A stretch of 64,000 nt of DNA, taken from assembly GCA_951799445.1 (NCBI GenBank), contig OX637292.1:8621296-8685295 (forward strand), read 5' to 3'. This document shows positions 11,601 through 21,994 of the stretch, piece after piece; within the stretch, counting starts at the first letter, position 1, and every line of letters starts with the position of its first letter. This stretch comes from Pseudisothecium myosuroides. Taxonomy: Eukaryota > Streptophyta > Bryopsida > Hypnales > Lembophyllaceae. The translations under genes and the position numbers were made by a program. Below the pieces are notes generated by a model, which had not been told where the DNA came from, ran no database searches, and worked only from the letters and a program-made list of their open reading frames with translations.

Positions 11601-12578
11601 ATGTCAAGTGTCATACAAGAGAAGGCCGTCTGGAGGGGCGATTTCTATTACTATGGACAAGGAAGCGAAAAAAATTTGTAGTGGACACTTCCCATTCAAC
11701 AGAGCTTTAGTTGAGAGACCGCGGTTAATTGAATGGAATGATAGCATTTCATGTGGAGCGCGCACAGGAAAATACTGTATAATAACCGTTTCCCCTTGAA
11801 CCGAACTTCAGCTGAAGGCGGGCAGTTATCCTAATGTAATTATTTTTTTGGTGGAGACCGATTTGGCCCTTTCTAACGAGTAGTTTCCTGAGAGCTGTGG
11901 TGTAGCTGTAGCAGGACACGGCTGCCGAATGGCCTGCAAGCAATGTCCTTTGCATGAAATTGCCATCCAATTTTCCGATTACCTGGGGAGTGACCACATA
12001 TGCTACAGTACCATCATCAACGGGGGAGAGCCCACTCTGCATTGCCACTTGCCCACACAGAGGCAATTTTCTTTTTTTAATTTGTTTTTCACTCTGCAAC
12101 TCAGAAAAGGAGACCCCAATTATTCAAAAAATGTCAATCCCAGGGTAATCTCAAAAATTGTATCCCCCAAGGACATCATTTCCACTCCAAACGTGACCAA
12201 TAAGTATCCCAAGGCATCTGTTCACTGCTTTCTCCATCCGGCGATGACTTTCCAGCAACATCACACGTCTTTCAGGAATTTCGTACGAAAAGGTCATCTT
12301 AAAAACACCCCTTCCTGTGGTAGTGTACATTTCCAAAACAATCATTTATGTACAAATATGGGTACATTATAAGATCTTTACTAAGAGACATTTTATTTAG
12401 TCTCATCAAAGTCCACATGGATGATTATAAATGACATGGTATTCTCACAAGAAAAGTTATTGTTGATGTAGAAAGTATCAACAAATATGTGTTGATTTTT
12501 GTCAAAATCAAGTTGTTCTAACCAACTAACATAATCAATATACTTGACTTGATTTCTCTATTGAGTTGGACATCAATT
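8613..12578. other. Intergenic, no recognised gene
   Basis: Short open frames of 60-147 codons occur on both strands (for example 11014-11289 and 11929-12372), but none resembles a known family and none is supported by neighbouring frames or splice sites. A phrase around TTATGAATGTTGAAGT recurs at about 9417 and 10612. Base composition is closer to transcribed DNA than the AT-rich deserts further on, so an unrecognised short-exon gene or ncRNA here cannot be excluded. Confidence 0.4.
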
Positions 12579-12590
12579 TTTCTAGTAGTG
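12579..12590. mobile_element. Isolated CACTA-type right terminus
   Basis: TTTCTAGTAGTG is identical to the right end of the CACTA element that finishes at 43368. No matching CACTACTAGAAA left end was found upstream, so this is probably a truncated remnant. It abuts the foldback element that begins at 12593. Confidence 0.4.
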
Positions 12591-12592
12591 TC

Positions 12593-14420
12593 TTAACCTC
12601 TAAAGGACCAAACTGCATTTTTTGGCAACATAGCGATTTGGGCAGCTCACATCAAATAGACTTTTTATTTTTTTTATTTGAAATTTTAACACAATATGTG
12701 AAAGAGATTTTGCTTTAAGCTCCAACAATTTTCATAACTTTTGACTACATAATTAAAAAGTTATTGTATGATATGTAATTTTTTTCTAGCCAAGCATTCT
12801 GGATCGATAAAAAAAAATCAATTTTTTCAAAAACAAAAATTTGAAATTGGTTTTTAAGATTTATGTATATGTGGAAAGCTTTGAATCATTCCATTTTGAT
12901 CAATGAAATGAAAGTTATGAGGAGTTTTAGTTTGCAAGCAGTTATGGATTTTCTACTCTAAAATAAACTTTGAAGTCATTTTCTTGGAAAAAAATAAAAT
13001 CATAAGATGTAGATTTTTTATTACAACATTACAAACATTGGGATTGGCATTTTTCAATTCCATAATTAAATTCTAAACAATTTTAATATTTTGGATCATT
13101 CTCTATTTCTTTCTACTTACTTTTTTTTTTCCTATATGTTGTACAATTCCAAATGATGTGAAAATTTTCAAACATGTAGCCAACTTATATAGGAAAATGC
13201 GGAATCTAAAAAAGCACCACTAGTTTGGACATTTTTTCTCAAAAAAGTGAGCTTGTGAAATGCAACTGCCTTGGTTTTTGTCTGGGCAAAAAAATAGTTT
13301 CTATGAATTTGAACGCTTATATCTTGCAATCCACGTGGTGGAAATTTTTAAAATTTTTACCACATGTTTTAAAGTCAGCTTACTACAAGACCTTATGGTT
13401 ACATGTATAAAAAAAAGTTTTTCTTCTAAAATTTGGCACTTGTACTAAAAATGGCAATTTTGGAGCGTTTTTGGTAAAAACATAGTCAAAGAACTTTAGG
13501 GGTTAATAAGACAAATCCACTGAAAACACTCAAAAACTGCCATTTTTAGTAGAAGTACCAAATTTTTGAAATTTCTTTTTTATGACACATGTAACCTTAG
13601 GATCTTATAGTAAACTAGTTTTAGAAGATGTGGAAAAAATTTCAGAATTTTCCACTATGCAGATTGGAAGATATTAGCATTTGAATTGGCAAAAATCCTT
13701 TTTTTGTACCTGCGAAAAACAGGGCAGCTGCACTTCACAAGGTCACATATGTATGAAAAAATGTCCAAAATGGTGGTGCTTCTTTGAATTCTTTTTACTA
13801 AAAAAGTTGGCTACATGCTTAAAAAATTTCAAATCATTTGGAATTGTACAACATATACAAAAAAAAATAGTAAGTAGAAAGAAGTAGAGAATGATCCAAA
13901 ATACTAAATTGTTAAGAATTTAATTATGGAATTGAAAAATGTCAATCCCTATGGTTTTAATGTTGTAATAAACAACCTTCATCCTATGATTTTTTTTTCT
14001 TTCAAAAAATATTAAACATTGAGTTAAATAAACAACTTCAAAGTTTATTTCAGAGTAGCGAATCCATAACTGCCCGCAAACTAAAAACCCTCATAACTTT
14101 TGACTCATTGGTCAAAATGGAATGATTCAAAGCTTTTCACATATATATAACTTTAGAAAACCAATTTCAAATTTTTATTTTTGAAAAAGGTGTTTTTTCT
14201 GATCTGCCCGGACTGCCCAGTTACAAAAAAAAGTAACATATTTTGCCATAACTTTTGACTCCTATTTCCAAATGTCATGAAACTTAGTGCATATGAAAGA
14301 TATTCCTAGCACCCACCTTCTATTAAAATTTCAGCTTAAAATATGGAAATCTTTATTCACACGTACCTGCCCAAAATTTATATACAGCCAAAAAATGCAT
14401 GCCGGTCCTTTAGGAGTTAA
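12593..14420. mobile_element. 1.83-kb TTAA-bounded foldback (palindromic) element
   Basis: The left end TTAACCTCTAAAGGACC and the right end GGTCCTTTAGGAGTTAA are inverted repeats, and the match continues inward to GCATTTTTTGGC. The arms remain complementary for several hundred bases. For example, 12850-12975 (CAATGAAATGAAAGTTATGA, AAATAAACTTTGAAG) pairs with 14030-14170, and 13130-13170 pairs with 13840-13870. The centre is near 13505. There is no transposase. The open frames at 13225-13448 and 13681-13887 are mirror shadows of the arms. It is a snap-back type, non-autonomous DNA element. Confidence 0.85.
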
Positions 14421-15060
14421 GGCAATGGTGCCAAAGCTTGTAACAATCAAAATCTTGTTTCATTCAAAATGCTTAGGTTTGAAAGTTAGTTTGACCATTG
14501 AGTTTTCTCAACTCTATTATAGAAATTTCAAATATTCTATTAGATTGGACAGCTATATGGTTATTATTGAGATGTTCTCTCTATATTGGTAGTGGTTATA
14601 CCAAACATTTCTGTAGAAATGCTAGTCCTTACAAGTGACCTCATGGTCTTTGCATTCGATCTCTTATTGGATGGCAAACATTGTTGCAAAAAATCCTTGC
14701 AATCAAATTGCTAATATTGCAAATGCACTGTATTTTGTTCTAGCGATTCTAGATACTCATTGAGCTACTATGCCGATGTTGAGAACTACACCCTAATACT
14801 AAGATTGAATATAAGGTATATTTAGAAAAGAGATACATGTTCAATAGAAGACAATGATATATTTAGAATTGATAAGATCAATTAATCATGGTATAAACCC
14901 TGATTGGTCTTAAGGACCACCTGCAATCTCTAATTATCTGTAGTATTAACATAGTAGATGAAAGTATTTATCTATGTGCTACAAAGTTATATTCTAACAT
15001 AATTTGGTTTCACTATTTTGATAGTATCTATTCTACTCTTTATTATTACCAACAATTGCT
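14421..15060. other. AT-rich intergenic, nothing recognised
   Basis: No open frame of note, no terminal repeats and no RNA gene were seen. Confidence 0.5.
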
Positions 15061-15474
15061 ATGAAGTTGGTGGATGATTTCACATTGTGGATTCTTGCAA
15101 CACATCTCATGGAAGCTTTGGGAATTATCTACCCACAATACTGGATTGACATTGAGGCTAAAAAGAATGTTTTAAATCATATAATTATCATTCAAAAGCA
15201 CTATTGTTATAAAAAAAAGATGAAGACAAAACTTGGAGATCACACTAAGGTTGAATGTGACCAAGTTGGTCAAGCATGCGGCAATGTTCAAGCTCACTAT
15301 GACTTCAAATGCCAAGGCTATCATAAAAGAAGATTTGTTTATCCCATCACTCAAATGTGGCATATCATTGATGCCTCCAACAATCTCCAATTCTACCTCT
15401 CCAAACATATGAAGGTTGCAAAACTTGGTATAAAGTCAAAGATGAAAAAACTTTTTCAACTCTTGCCTTTATAA
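15061..15474 (+). CDS. 137-residue hypothetical ORF, probable relic of a repetitive gene or transposon
   Basis: This is an uninterrupted frame opened by ATG and ended by TAA. The protein is basic and begins MKLVDDFTLWILATHLMEAL. It contains CDQVGQACGN and a CQGYHKRR segment, a Cys/His spacing that hints at a zinc-binding element but matches no family I can name. It stands out because the surrounding DNA is AT-rich and stop-dense. It could be the surviving part of a transposon protein or a lineage-specific gene exon. Confidence 0.35.
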   Translation: MKLVDDFTLWILATHLMEALGIIYPQYWIDIEAKKNVLNHIIIIQKHYCYKKKMKTKLGDHTKVECDQVGQACGNVQAHYDFKCQGYHKRRFVYPITQMWHIIDASNNLQFYLSKHMKVAKLGIKSKMKKLFQLLPL

Positions 15475-17204
15475 AGAATAAGTTGTGAAACCGTCTCAAC
15501 AATCATTTTGCCACTTGTCATAGGAATGCATGCTCAGACTTTCTACAATCTCGATACGTTAGCATACGCAGATTGGAAGGTGAAGGACCATCGTGAAGAA
15601 ATTGGCCTCGAGTAGTCATTTGTATTACGGAGTACTTTGTTTGGGGAATTTAGCAGTTATTCAAGGCTTCAATTTTGAACAATTGCTTTGAACTTTCCAT
15701 ATGACCACCATGTATTATTGTCATTTCAAAAGCAATAAGTATTAAAGCCACAAAAATTTCTCTCAAGGTTTTACTAATACTACCTAAAGGAGCATTTCAT
15801 GCTCTTGAGAAATTTCCAGACTTGTGCTATATTTTTCATGTGCATAGCCAGTTTAGGTTGGCCACTACAATTAATATATTACCAGTCTACCTTCTTGTTT
15901 TCTCTTGGGGCAATCAAATTTATAATTATTTCTAAAATTTCCAAACACACCTACTTCACACACGCCAACTCAACGTCCCACCCTGCTATAGGACAAGTGA
16001 GAGCAACCTCAAATTCTCTATAGGACACTAGGGGTTAAAATTGCATGAGAAATTCATATCTACAGTACCAAAAAACATTTGATCTCAATAGAATCAGAGT
16101 CTCTTGTTTCCCAAAGACCTCTCCTCAGCTCAATACTGATATCACAAATCGTACTCCTAAAGTTTCTAAAATGCGTTGAGTGATGCAAATAGTTTCCTCT
16201 ACGTTTCCATCCTCTAATTTCCAATTGGGTCTGCTTAACAGCGTCTTTCCCTTGGTCTGGTCTGGAGAGACAAGAAATACTTGTTCAAAACTAACAAGTC
16301 GCAGTAAATTTCACAATGATGTTTTTATCATAGTGAAGGGGATATGACGACATTCAGTGAGCTGCAAGAGAGCTTTCCTCTCCTCATCAGCAAACGAACT
16401 CCTCACAAACAGGGCCAATTCCAAGATCACCTGCAGTACTTACTCTAGAGAATCTTTCCCAAGGAACAGATAATAATTTTCTCCACCGTGCAAACTTTTA
16501 GATATTGAGATCAAATTGTTGTTCAGTAGATATGAATTCGAATCCCTAAACCTTATATTAAAGACAGGACCTCTCTCAACAAGCAACACAGCTGTTTCAA
16601 AAATCGAGGATGAAGCTGCCACTTCCAAAAGCACCATTGCCACTTCAAAAACCATCTTCAAAAACAAAATTACACGCAACCAACAGAGAAAACAGAACCA
16701 GCTTGAACTGCGCAGAAAGAAAAAGGCTAAAAGAAGATTCACACAATCAAGTCAAATTGACAACGTTTAATCATTGTACATCTGTACATAGCTGTTATAA
16801 CTGTAATTGTGATTGAGCGCTCTCTAGATCTGCCCTCTAGGTGCATCGAACCCTAATCCTTGCACTTGCCCCTCCTCATTCGGCGTTTTAGCACATCCAG
16901 CCTCGGTGAGCCTTACTAGAGAATTCGACATACTCATGACATGAAGTCGAAGCTCCGCTCATGCTTTCTACGAGATCTATATCTGGCAAAACTTCGGCAT
17001 AAAAAAAGACGACCTCGGAGTAATTAGGGCTCGAAAACACCCTCTCCCTTGTAGCAATTAGGGTTTGACAGCACCCTCTCAACATGCTTCAGAATTTACA
17101 GCAAGCAACGGTCGGCATCTCTTGCTCTTCGCCGTGACTTCGTCATGTCGATGCTAGAGCTCATGGTTGCAAAAGAAAACTGAAAGTACACAAAAATTTC
17201 ACGA
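15475..17204. other. Intergenic and ISN1 3' flank
   Basis: No gene was recognised. Short frames at 16440-16770 overlap on both strands and look like chance. The last few hundred bases (about 16850-17200) are less AT-rich and probably include the 3' UTR of the minus-strand nucleotidase gene. Confidence 0.45.
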
Positions 17205-19067
17205 CTACTCCAAGTACGGGTGGAGTCTCGCTAACCCGATATCCGTCAACAACAAGCGCGTGAAGAAGGCCGTCTCCTCGGGATTCGCCACCCACAGAAT
17301 CGAGCACTGCGACCTCGTGGCCATATCATTCCCACTCACCGTGAACCGATCCCCGACATGCAACGTCTCACACGGCTTCTTCTTCAAAAACCTCATGAGC
17401 GCTCGCAATCCGACACTCTTGTTGCCCACATCCACGAACACATCATTCCCCCCATTGAAAGCGCAGAACGGCAGGCGCGAGCCGATGAGCTGCACTTGCA
17501 CTGTCAACGCGAGCTCCTCCAAAACCTCATAAATCGTCGGCTCACACGGCACTGCGCCCACAGCTCGCGGTTTGCGCACAATCTCAATCGGGATGCGCAG
17601 CCGCACCGCGCCGGCGCGAAGCGCGCATTCCGCGTCCGCGAGCAGCGCATTCACGTCAGAATCCGACCACTGCAGCATATCCGGCGACATCCAAAGCTCC
17701 TCGGGAACAAATTCCAGCTTGTAATGCTCATTCACCTTCAAAAGATAGTTGCACTCGCCGCCAACAACATGGAAAAGCGAAGTGATGGTAGTCGGAAGCC
17801 GAAGCTTCTGAAAAGCTTCAAGTAACCCCGCCAAGCGCGATTCAAATTTTGCTGCGTTTCCGGGGTAGCCCGCGGCCGTGACGATGGCGACGTGCACCCC
17901 GTGCTCCATGAGCTGGATGATGTGCCCGATCATTTTGTTGTCTCCTTGAATGTGATGACCGTCGGCGTAGATCGTCCCATCGGCATCAAAAGTGATGAGC
18001 GCCAGCTTCTCAGCAATCGCGTGCACTTGCGCGATGTTGAGGACATGTCGAATTTCAGCGAAATTCGGAGGGACGAAGCGGCGTCGGGAAAGAGAAGCGA
18101 ACTCATCGTACTCGTGGAAAGCGCGCACGAGCGGGAGGGGTGTGTAGAAGCGGCCGAGAGTGGGGATGAGGCGGCTCAAGGTGGAGCGCATCGGATCCTC
18201 CAGATGCTCACGCACCCAGCGCTCTAACTTTTCCATGGTCTGGAAGGGGGAGTGGGTCGAGTGCATCGAGATGATGAACTCGATCAAGCCGTCTTGTTCC
18301 TTGAGACGACCCTTTCGGCGGAGGACGTGCGCGTCGGTGACGCTGGAAGCACGGTGGAGGTGCGCGTCCTCGAGAGCTTCTTTGCTCAAAAGCATGTTCC
18401 AGCGCATGCCGCCTTGGCCGTCCGGCAAGCTCACCAACCCCTCATCAACATCGGCGCCACTCATCGTCCTGTTGCCTGACCAATTCCCAGTTCGTGCTGC
18501 TTCGTTGGCAACCCGGGAAGGAGATTTGCCAATGTCGCTGTTCGGCGCGATCACTGAAGCTCTGTTTGACCTAAATTTGCCGCCTCGGCCATCCGGCAAG
18601 CTCCCCAAAACCTCGTCCCCATCGGCGCCACTCATTGCCCTGTTTCTTGACCAATTTCCACTTCGCGCTGCTTCTTCCACATCCTGGGAAGAAGACTTGC
18701 CCCTTTCTTCAACAATGTCGGTGTTCGGCGCAATCACTGAAGCTCTGTTTGACCTAAATTCGGCGCGTTCACGACGCGGGGACGCTTCACTGAGCTCCAT
18801 TCCGGGAATTTCATCCGCAGCAACAATGGCATTGCCACTCAACCCTGAGACCTTGGGCGACACACCGACAGAGACGAATTGCAAGTTTTGGTGGTGTGAA
18901 TCTAAACCGCGAGAGAAACCCCCGCTAATCGACCAGGTGTGTCCAACAGCCACGAAATTGGGGTAATTTGCGAAATGCGTCGTCGTCTTGCCTCGCAGCG
19001 AAAAAACGCACGGTGGCGGTGGCAGCAGCAAACTCCCAACTCCGCTCACTGCTGCTGGCGGCGCCAT
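17205..19067 (-). CDS. ISN1: IMP-specific 5'-nucleotidase (ISN1 family), intronless
   Basis: The ISN1 family dephosphorylates inosine monophosphate to inosine in purine salvage. The 620-residue frame starts at the ATG at 19067 (GTCATGGCG); the frame is open further upstream but has only GTG there. The family core begins near residue 221. It includes RRFVPPNFAEIRHVLNIAQ and the HAD-type motif I FDADGT (D361, D363), then VTAAGYPGN (T397), FNGGNDVFVDVGNKSVGL and HVGDRF with GND (D573, D581). These match the yeast and Plasmodium family pattern as I know it. Residues 1-55 are Ser/Pro/Gly-rich, poor in acidic residues and hydroxylated, which would suit a plastid transit peptide (inference). Residues 104-220 hold a duplicated linker. 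The gene is GC-rich, lacks introns and sits in AT-rich DNA. Confidence 0.88.
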   Translation of the reverse strand: MAPPAAVSGVGSLLLPPPPCVFSLRGKTTTHFANYPNFVAVGHTWSISGGFSRGLDSHHQNLQFVSVGVSPKVSGLSGNAIVAADEIPGMELSEASPRRERAEFRSNRASVIAPNTDIVEERGKSSSQDVEEAARSGNWSRNRAMSGADGDEVLGSLPDGRGGKFRSNRASVIAPNSDIGKSPSRVANEAARTGNWSGNRTMSGADVDEGLVSLPDGQGGMRWNMLLSKEALEDAHLHRASSVTDAHVLRRKGRLKEQDGLIEFIISMHSTHSPFQTMEKLERWVREHLEDPMRSTLSRLIPTLGRFYTPLPLVRAFHEYDEFASLSRRRFVPPNFAEIRHVLNIAQVHAIAEKLALITFDADGTIYADGHHIQGDNKMIGHIIQLMEHGVHVAIVTAAGYPGNAAKFESRLAGLLEAFQKLRLPTTITSLFHVVGGECNYLLKVNEHYKLEFVPEELWMSPDMLQWSDSDVNALLADAECALRAGAVRLRIPIEIVRKPRAVGAVPCEPTIYEVLEELALTVQVQLIGSRLPFCAFNGGNDVFVDVGNKSVGLRALMRFLKKKPCETLHVGDRFTVSGNDMATRSQCSILWVANPEETAFFTRLLLTDIGLARLHPYLE

Positions 19068-19148
19068 GACCCACTGAAAACGCAAAAGAACCGCCAACAC
19101 TCGGACACCTCAAAAATACTCCGCAAATCACAAAAAAGAAACAGAGAA

Positions 19149-19600
19149 TGCACGTGAAGGACAGAACGAAGCTCCTCCCTTGCTCTTCAAGAACTAAGAT
19201 AGCAGATCCTTTCTCCGACAAAACCCAAAACCCAAAACTCGAAACTCGAAAGAACGCCACCACTCCAAAACTACTAACCAAATCACAAACTAAAACGGAG
19301 AATGCAAACGAAGGTCATAACGAAAATCCTCGCTTTGCTCTTCAAGAACTATCAGACACTTCCTCCGACAAAACCCAAAACCCAAAACCCAAAACTCGAA
19401 AGAACGCCACCACTTCAAAATTACTCACAAATCACAAATGAAAACACAGAATGCAAATGAAGGTCATCACGAAGATCCTCGCTTTGCTCTTCAAGAACTC
19501 TCAGACACTTTCTCCGACAAAACCCAAAACCCAAAACCCAAAACTCGAAAGAACCAACACTCCGCCACCTCAAAGGTATTCAGCAAATCACGAAGTGCAA
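19149..19600. repeat. Three about 150-bp tandem repeats directly upstream of ISN1
   Basis: Units begin near 19151, 19303 and 19451. They share GCTCTTCAAGAACT, CTCCGACAAAACCCAAAAC and CTCGAAAGAACGCCACCAC. A fourth partial unit (19089-19148) reaches to within about 25 bp of the ATG. The array therefore occupies the core promoter or 5' UTR of the minus-strand gene. Short open frames on both strands here are artefacts of the repetition. Confidence 0.85.
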
Positions 19601-20124
19601 CAACGATTTGCTTGTTGAGGACAGCACGGAAGCCCTCTCTTGCACATATCGAGCAGCAGATATTTTCTCCGCCAAGAAGAGAAGCAATGCTTGTGAAACC
19701 AGAGTGACGACTCGGCAACAACAATCGGAACAGATGGAACAGTTGAGGCCAACAACTGACTGAAACTGTCTGTCAACTCGATGATTGTGAAATTTTGTTC
19801 GGGGAATCTGAGTTGCAGAATTGTCGACGAATTCAATACACATTGAAGAAGAAGAAGATGATGTAATATATAATTCAATGGGAAATTGAAGTCGGGTGGT
19901 AGTCGAGTCAGGGTGACAAAATCCTTGGGAAGCAAAGTGGCTGTGTTATCTTCTCTTTTTTCCCCGACCAAACTGCTCGGGAGTCGGGAATGTTCGTTAG
20001 GCACGAGTTTCATCACCGGGCTTTGGATGGATGAACTTCGTCCCCTCATTATGACCAGATGAAAAAGGAAAGGTAATGTTTAGTATAGGCGGTATTGAAG
20101 GTCAGGGACACAGTATTGCACTTA
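19601..20124. other. ISN1 upstream flank
   Basis: This is non-repetitive DNA of moderate GC content with short overlapping frames on the minus strand (to 20049) that match nothing recognised. It could hold the distal promoter or a leader exon of ISN1. Confidence 0.35.
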
Positions 20125-20388
20125 GAGCATCCCCACCAGCTGTTCCGTATCCCTATCTCTTGATTGTGATTGACATCTCAAGCTTGATTGTATAGGGATG
20201 AGACCTCGCGAGTTCTCTAAATGAGCCTCTGGATAGAGAACTGGACCAAAGTTTTACAAATATCTGTAAAACTTCGAGATACAGGAAATGGAAAAAGCTT
20301 GGTGCGGTGAACTTTCTGTATCTGTATCTGCATCTGAGGTCCTCTCCCTAAATTTTTACAGATACGGAACTCATTGGTGGGGATGCTC
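20125..20388. mobile_element. PIF/Harbinger (Tourist-like) MITE with TTA target duplication
   Basis: The left end GAGCATCCCCACCA...TTCCGTATC is mirrored on the right (GATACGGAACTCATTGGTGG, then GGATGCTC). TTA flanks both ends (20122-20124 and 20389-20391), the usual target of PIF/Harbinger elements. It is 264 bp long with no coding capacity. Repeats of this GAGCATCYCCA type are common in plant genomes. Confidence 0.85.
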
Positions 20389-20470
20389 TTACAAGGGTGC
20401 ATTAGTTGGGAGATATGTGTTAGTTCATTTTGTTCTATGAAATGATTTGATCAATTATACCAGATAGGTA

Positions 20471-20707
20471 TTAACCTTTAAACGTCGACGCAGCCATTCT
20501 ATGGCCAATGGCCAATGGATGATAGAGAATCAAACTGTGTAGGATAGAAATGTAACTATTCATCCTTGAAATTTGTTGTAAAAAGGGAAGACCTTCTACA
20601 GTAGTTTGACTTCCAATGAACACTTTTGAAATTTTTTAAGCCAATGCTTCACATGGTAATGCAAAAGGATGACTTCGAGGGTCACCCCTTCGTTCTTTAA
20701 GGGTTAA
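20471..20707. mobile_element. TTAA-type MITE, copy 1 (237 bp)
   Basis: It begins TTAACCTTTAAACG and ends CGTTCTTTAAGGGTTAA. It shares its interior (CAACTATTCATCCT, TTTGTTGT, AAGGGAAGACCTTCTACA, TTTGACTTCCAATGA) with copies at 38089, 38492, 57397 and 57618. TTAA borders followed by CCC/CCT are the hallmark of piggyBac-class elements. It has no coding capacity. Confidence 0.8.
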
Positions 20708-21370
20708 ATAGGTATTATATAGGTGGTTTTGATTTTTAAGTGGAAATTTAACAAAATGGGTAAACTTTTGAACTTTGGTTATAACTTTAGAATTAAAGAT
20801 AAACTGCATGTAAAAAACAAAAATCAAGACAAAACCTACTACAAGTTCATCATCTATCTTTTCATTTTTGTTTTTTTGTTTTTTTGTTTTCATGAGTTTG
20901 AATGTCGTTTTATATTTAAAAAAGCCCAAAAAAGAATTTAAGGAATCTTTTAAAGTTGGAATCAAACAAAGAATCTATAAAGATTCCAAAATCCATTTTT
21001 ACTTTTAAGTTTTTTTATTTAACTACTTACAATTTCATCACATGCAACTTCTACATGCAACTTTTACAAATAGAATCATTATATATATTATGTGTCCTTA
21101 GTTTTATATACTGTTCAAATTTTCAAAAAAAATCAACAATTTTTTAATGAACTATGAAAGACCTTGCATATTTTATTCAACAAAAATTCAAATACTTACA
21201 AAAAAATTACATGATTTTCAAAAGAATTTTTATTCTTTCCCATTCTAGAACTTGTAAATTTTGAAAAAAGTTAATTAAAAATGAAAATTGGTTTAAAGTC
21301 TTGTTATTACCTGCATCATGATCTTGCAAGAGTAGAGATTTTTACTTCTAGAATTTTTGGATGATGTACT
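20708..21370. other. AT-rich intergenic
   Basis: Runs of A and T dominate (for example TTTTTGTTTTTTTGTTTTTT at about 20862). Short overlapping frames on both strands are uninformative. No terminal repeats or RNA gene were recognised. Confidence 0.45.
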
Positions 21371-21640
21371 TTAACCTTAAAAGGACATTCAAGCCAAAAA
21401 ATGGTCAATGCATGACTTCATTATTCACTTTAGAAACAAAGAATGCACAATTGCACATATTGGTCCAATAATCAAAGCAATTTTGGTGACTACCTTGGTT
21501 ATTTCAATTATGAGGGCTGCAAGCTTTAAGGGCTACAAGTTAACGAAAACAGTGTGGTTGAGTCTACCAAAGCCAACAAAGCCGAAAAAATTGAGCATGG
21601 TTTTGGGGGAGGTGTTTTGAGACAGTTTTTGACTTGCAAT
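21371..21640. mobile_element. Possible left end of another TTAA element
   Basis: TTAACCTTAAAAGGACATTC followed by AAGCCAAAAAATGG resembles the end of the foldback element (TTAACCTCTAAAGGACC...TTTTTTGGC). The following stretch, GAATGCACAATTGCACATAT then TGGTCCAATAATC, recurs in diverged form at about 32690. No matching right end was found. Confidence 0.4.
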
Positions 21641-21994
21641 AGCCAAAGAACTTTATATACACACAGAATAATGCCAAAAGAACAGCAGTACGGAAAATTT
21701 GTGTATTTGTGTGGAATGATTGAAAAATATATTTAATGTATGTCAATGTAAGCGCTTATACATCATTGCAGACCTCCAATGGAAGAACCTTTTTCAGGCA
21801 AGAGTACAAAAGAATTATACCTACGGCAGAAACCAAAAAACAAAACAAGCATCTTACTTCTGTACGTGCAAGATGTCCCCGTGGATTCCCATCTTCCTCG
21901 GATTTTATGTACCTGAAACTTTAAGCATCATCTTCACAGAAAATAATACTGGTTCTTGTTGCTGCAATATCATCAATGCGTCACCTACTGGCCC

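Noticed and set aside
13225..13887. Two plus-strand frames inside the palindromic element
   Set aside because: They are AT-rich mirror-arm shadows with no similarity to transposases.
17167..18966. Plus-strand frames of 111-268 codons
   Set aside because: They are antisense to the ISN1 coding sequence, whose translation shows a clear conserved family; the plus-strand peptides match nothing.
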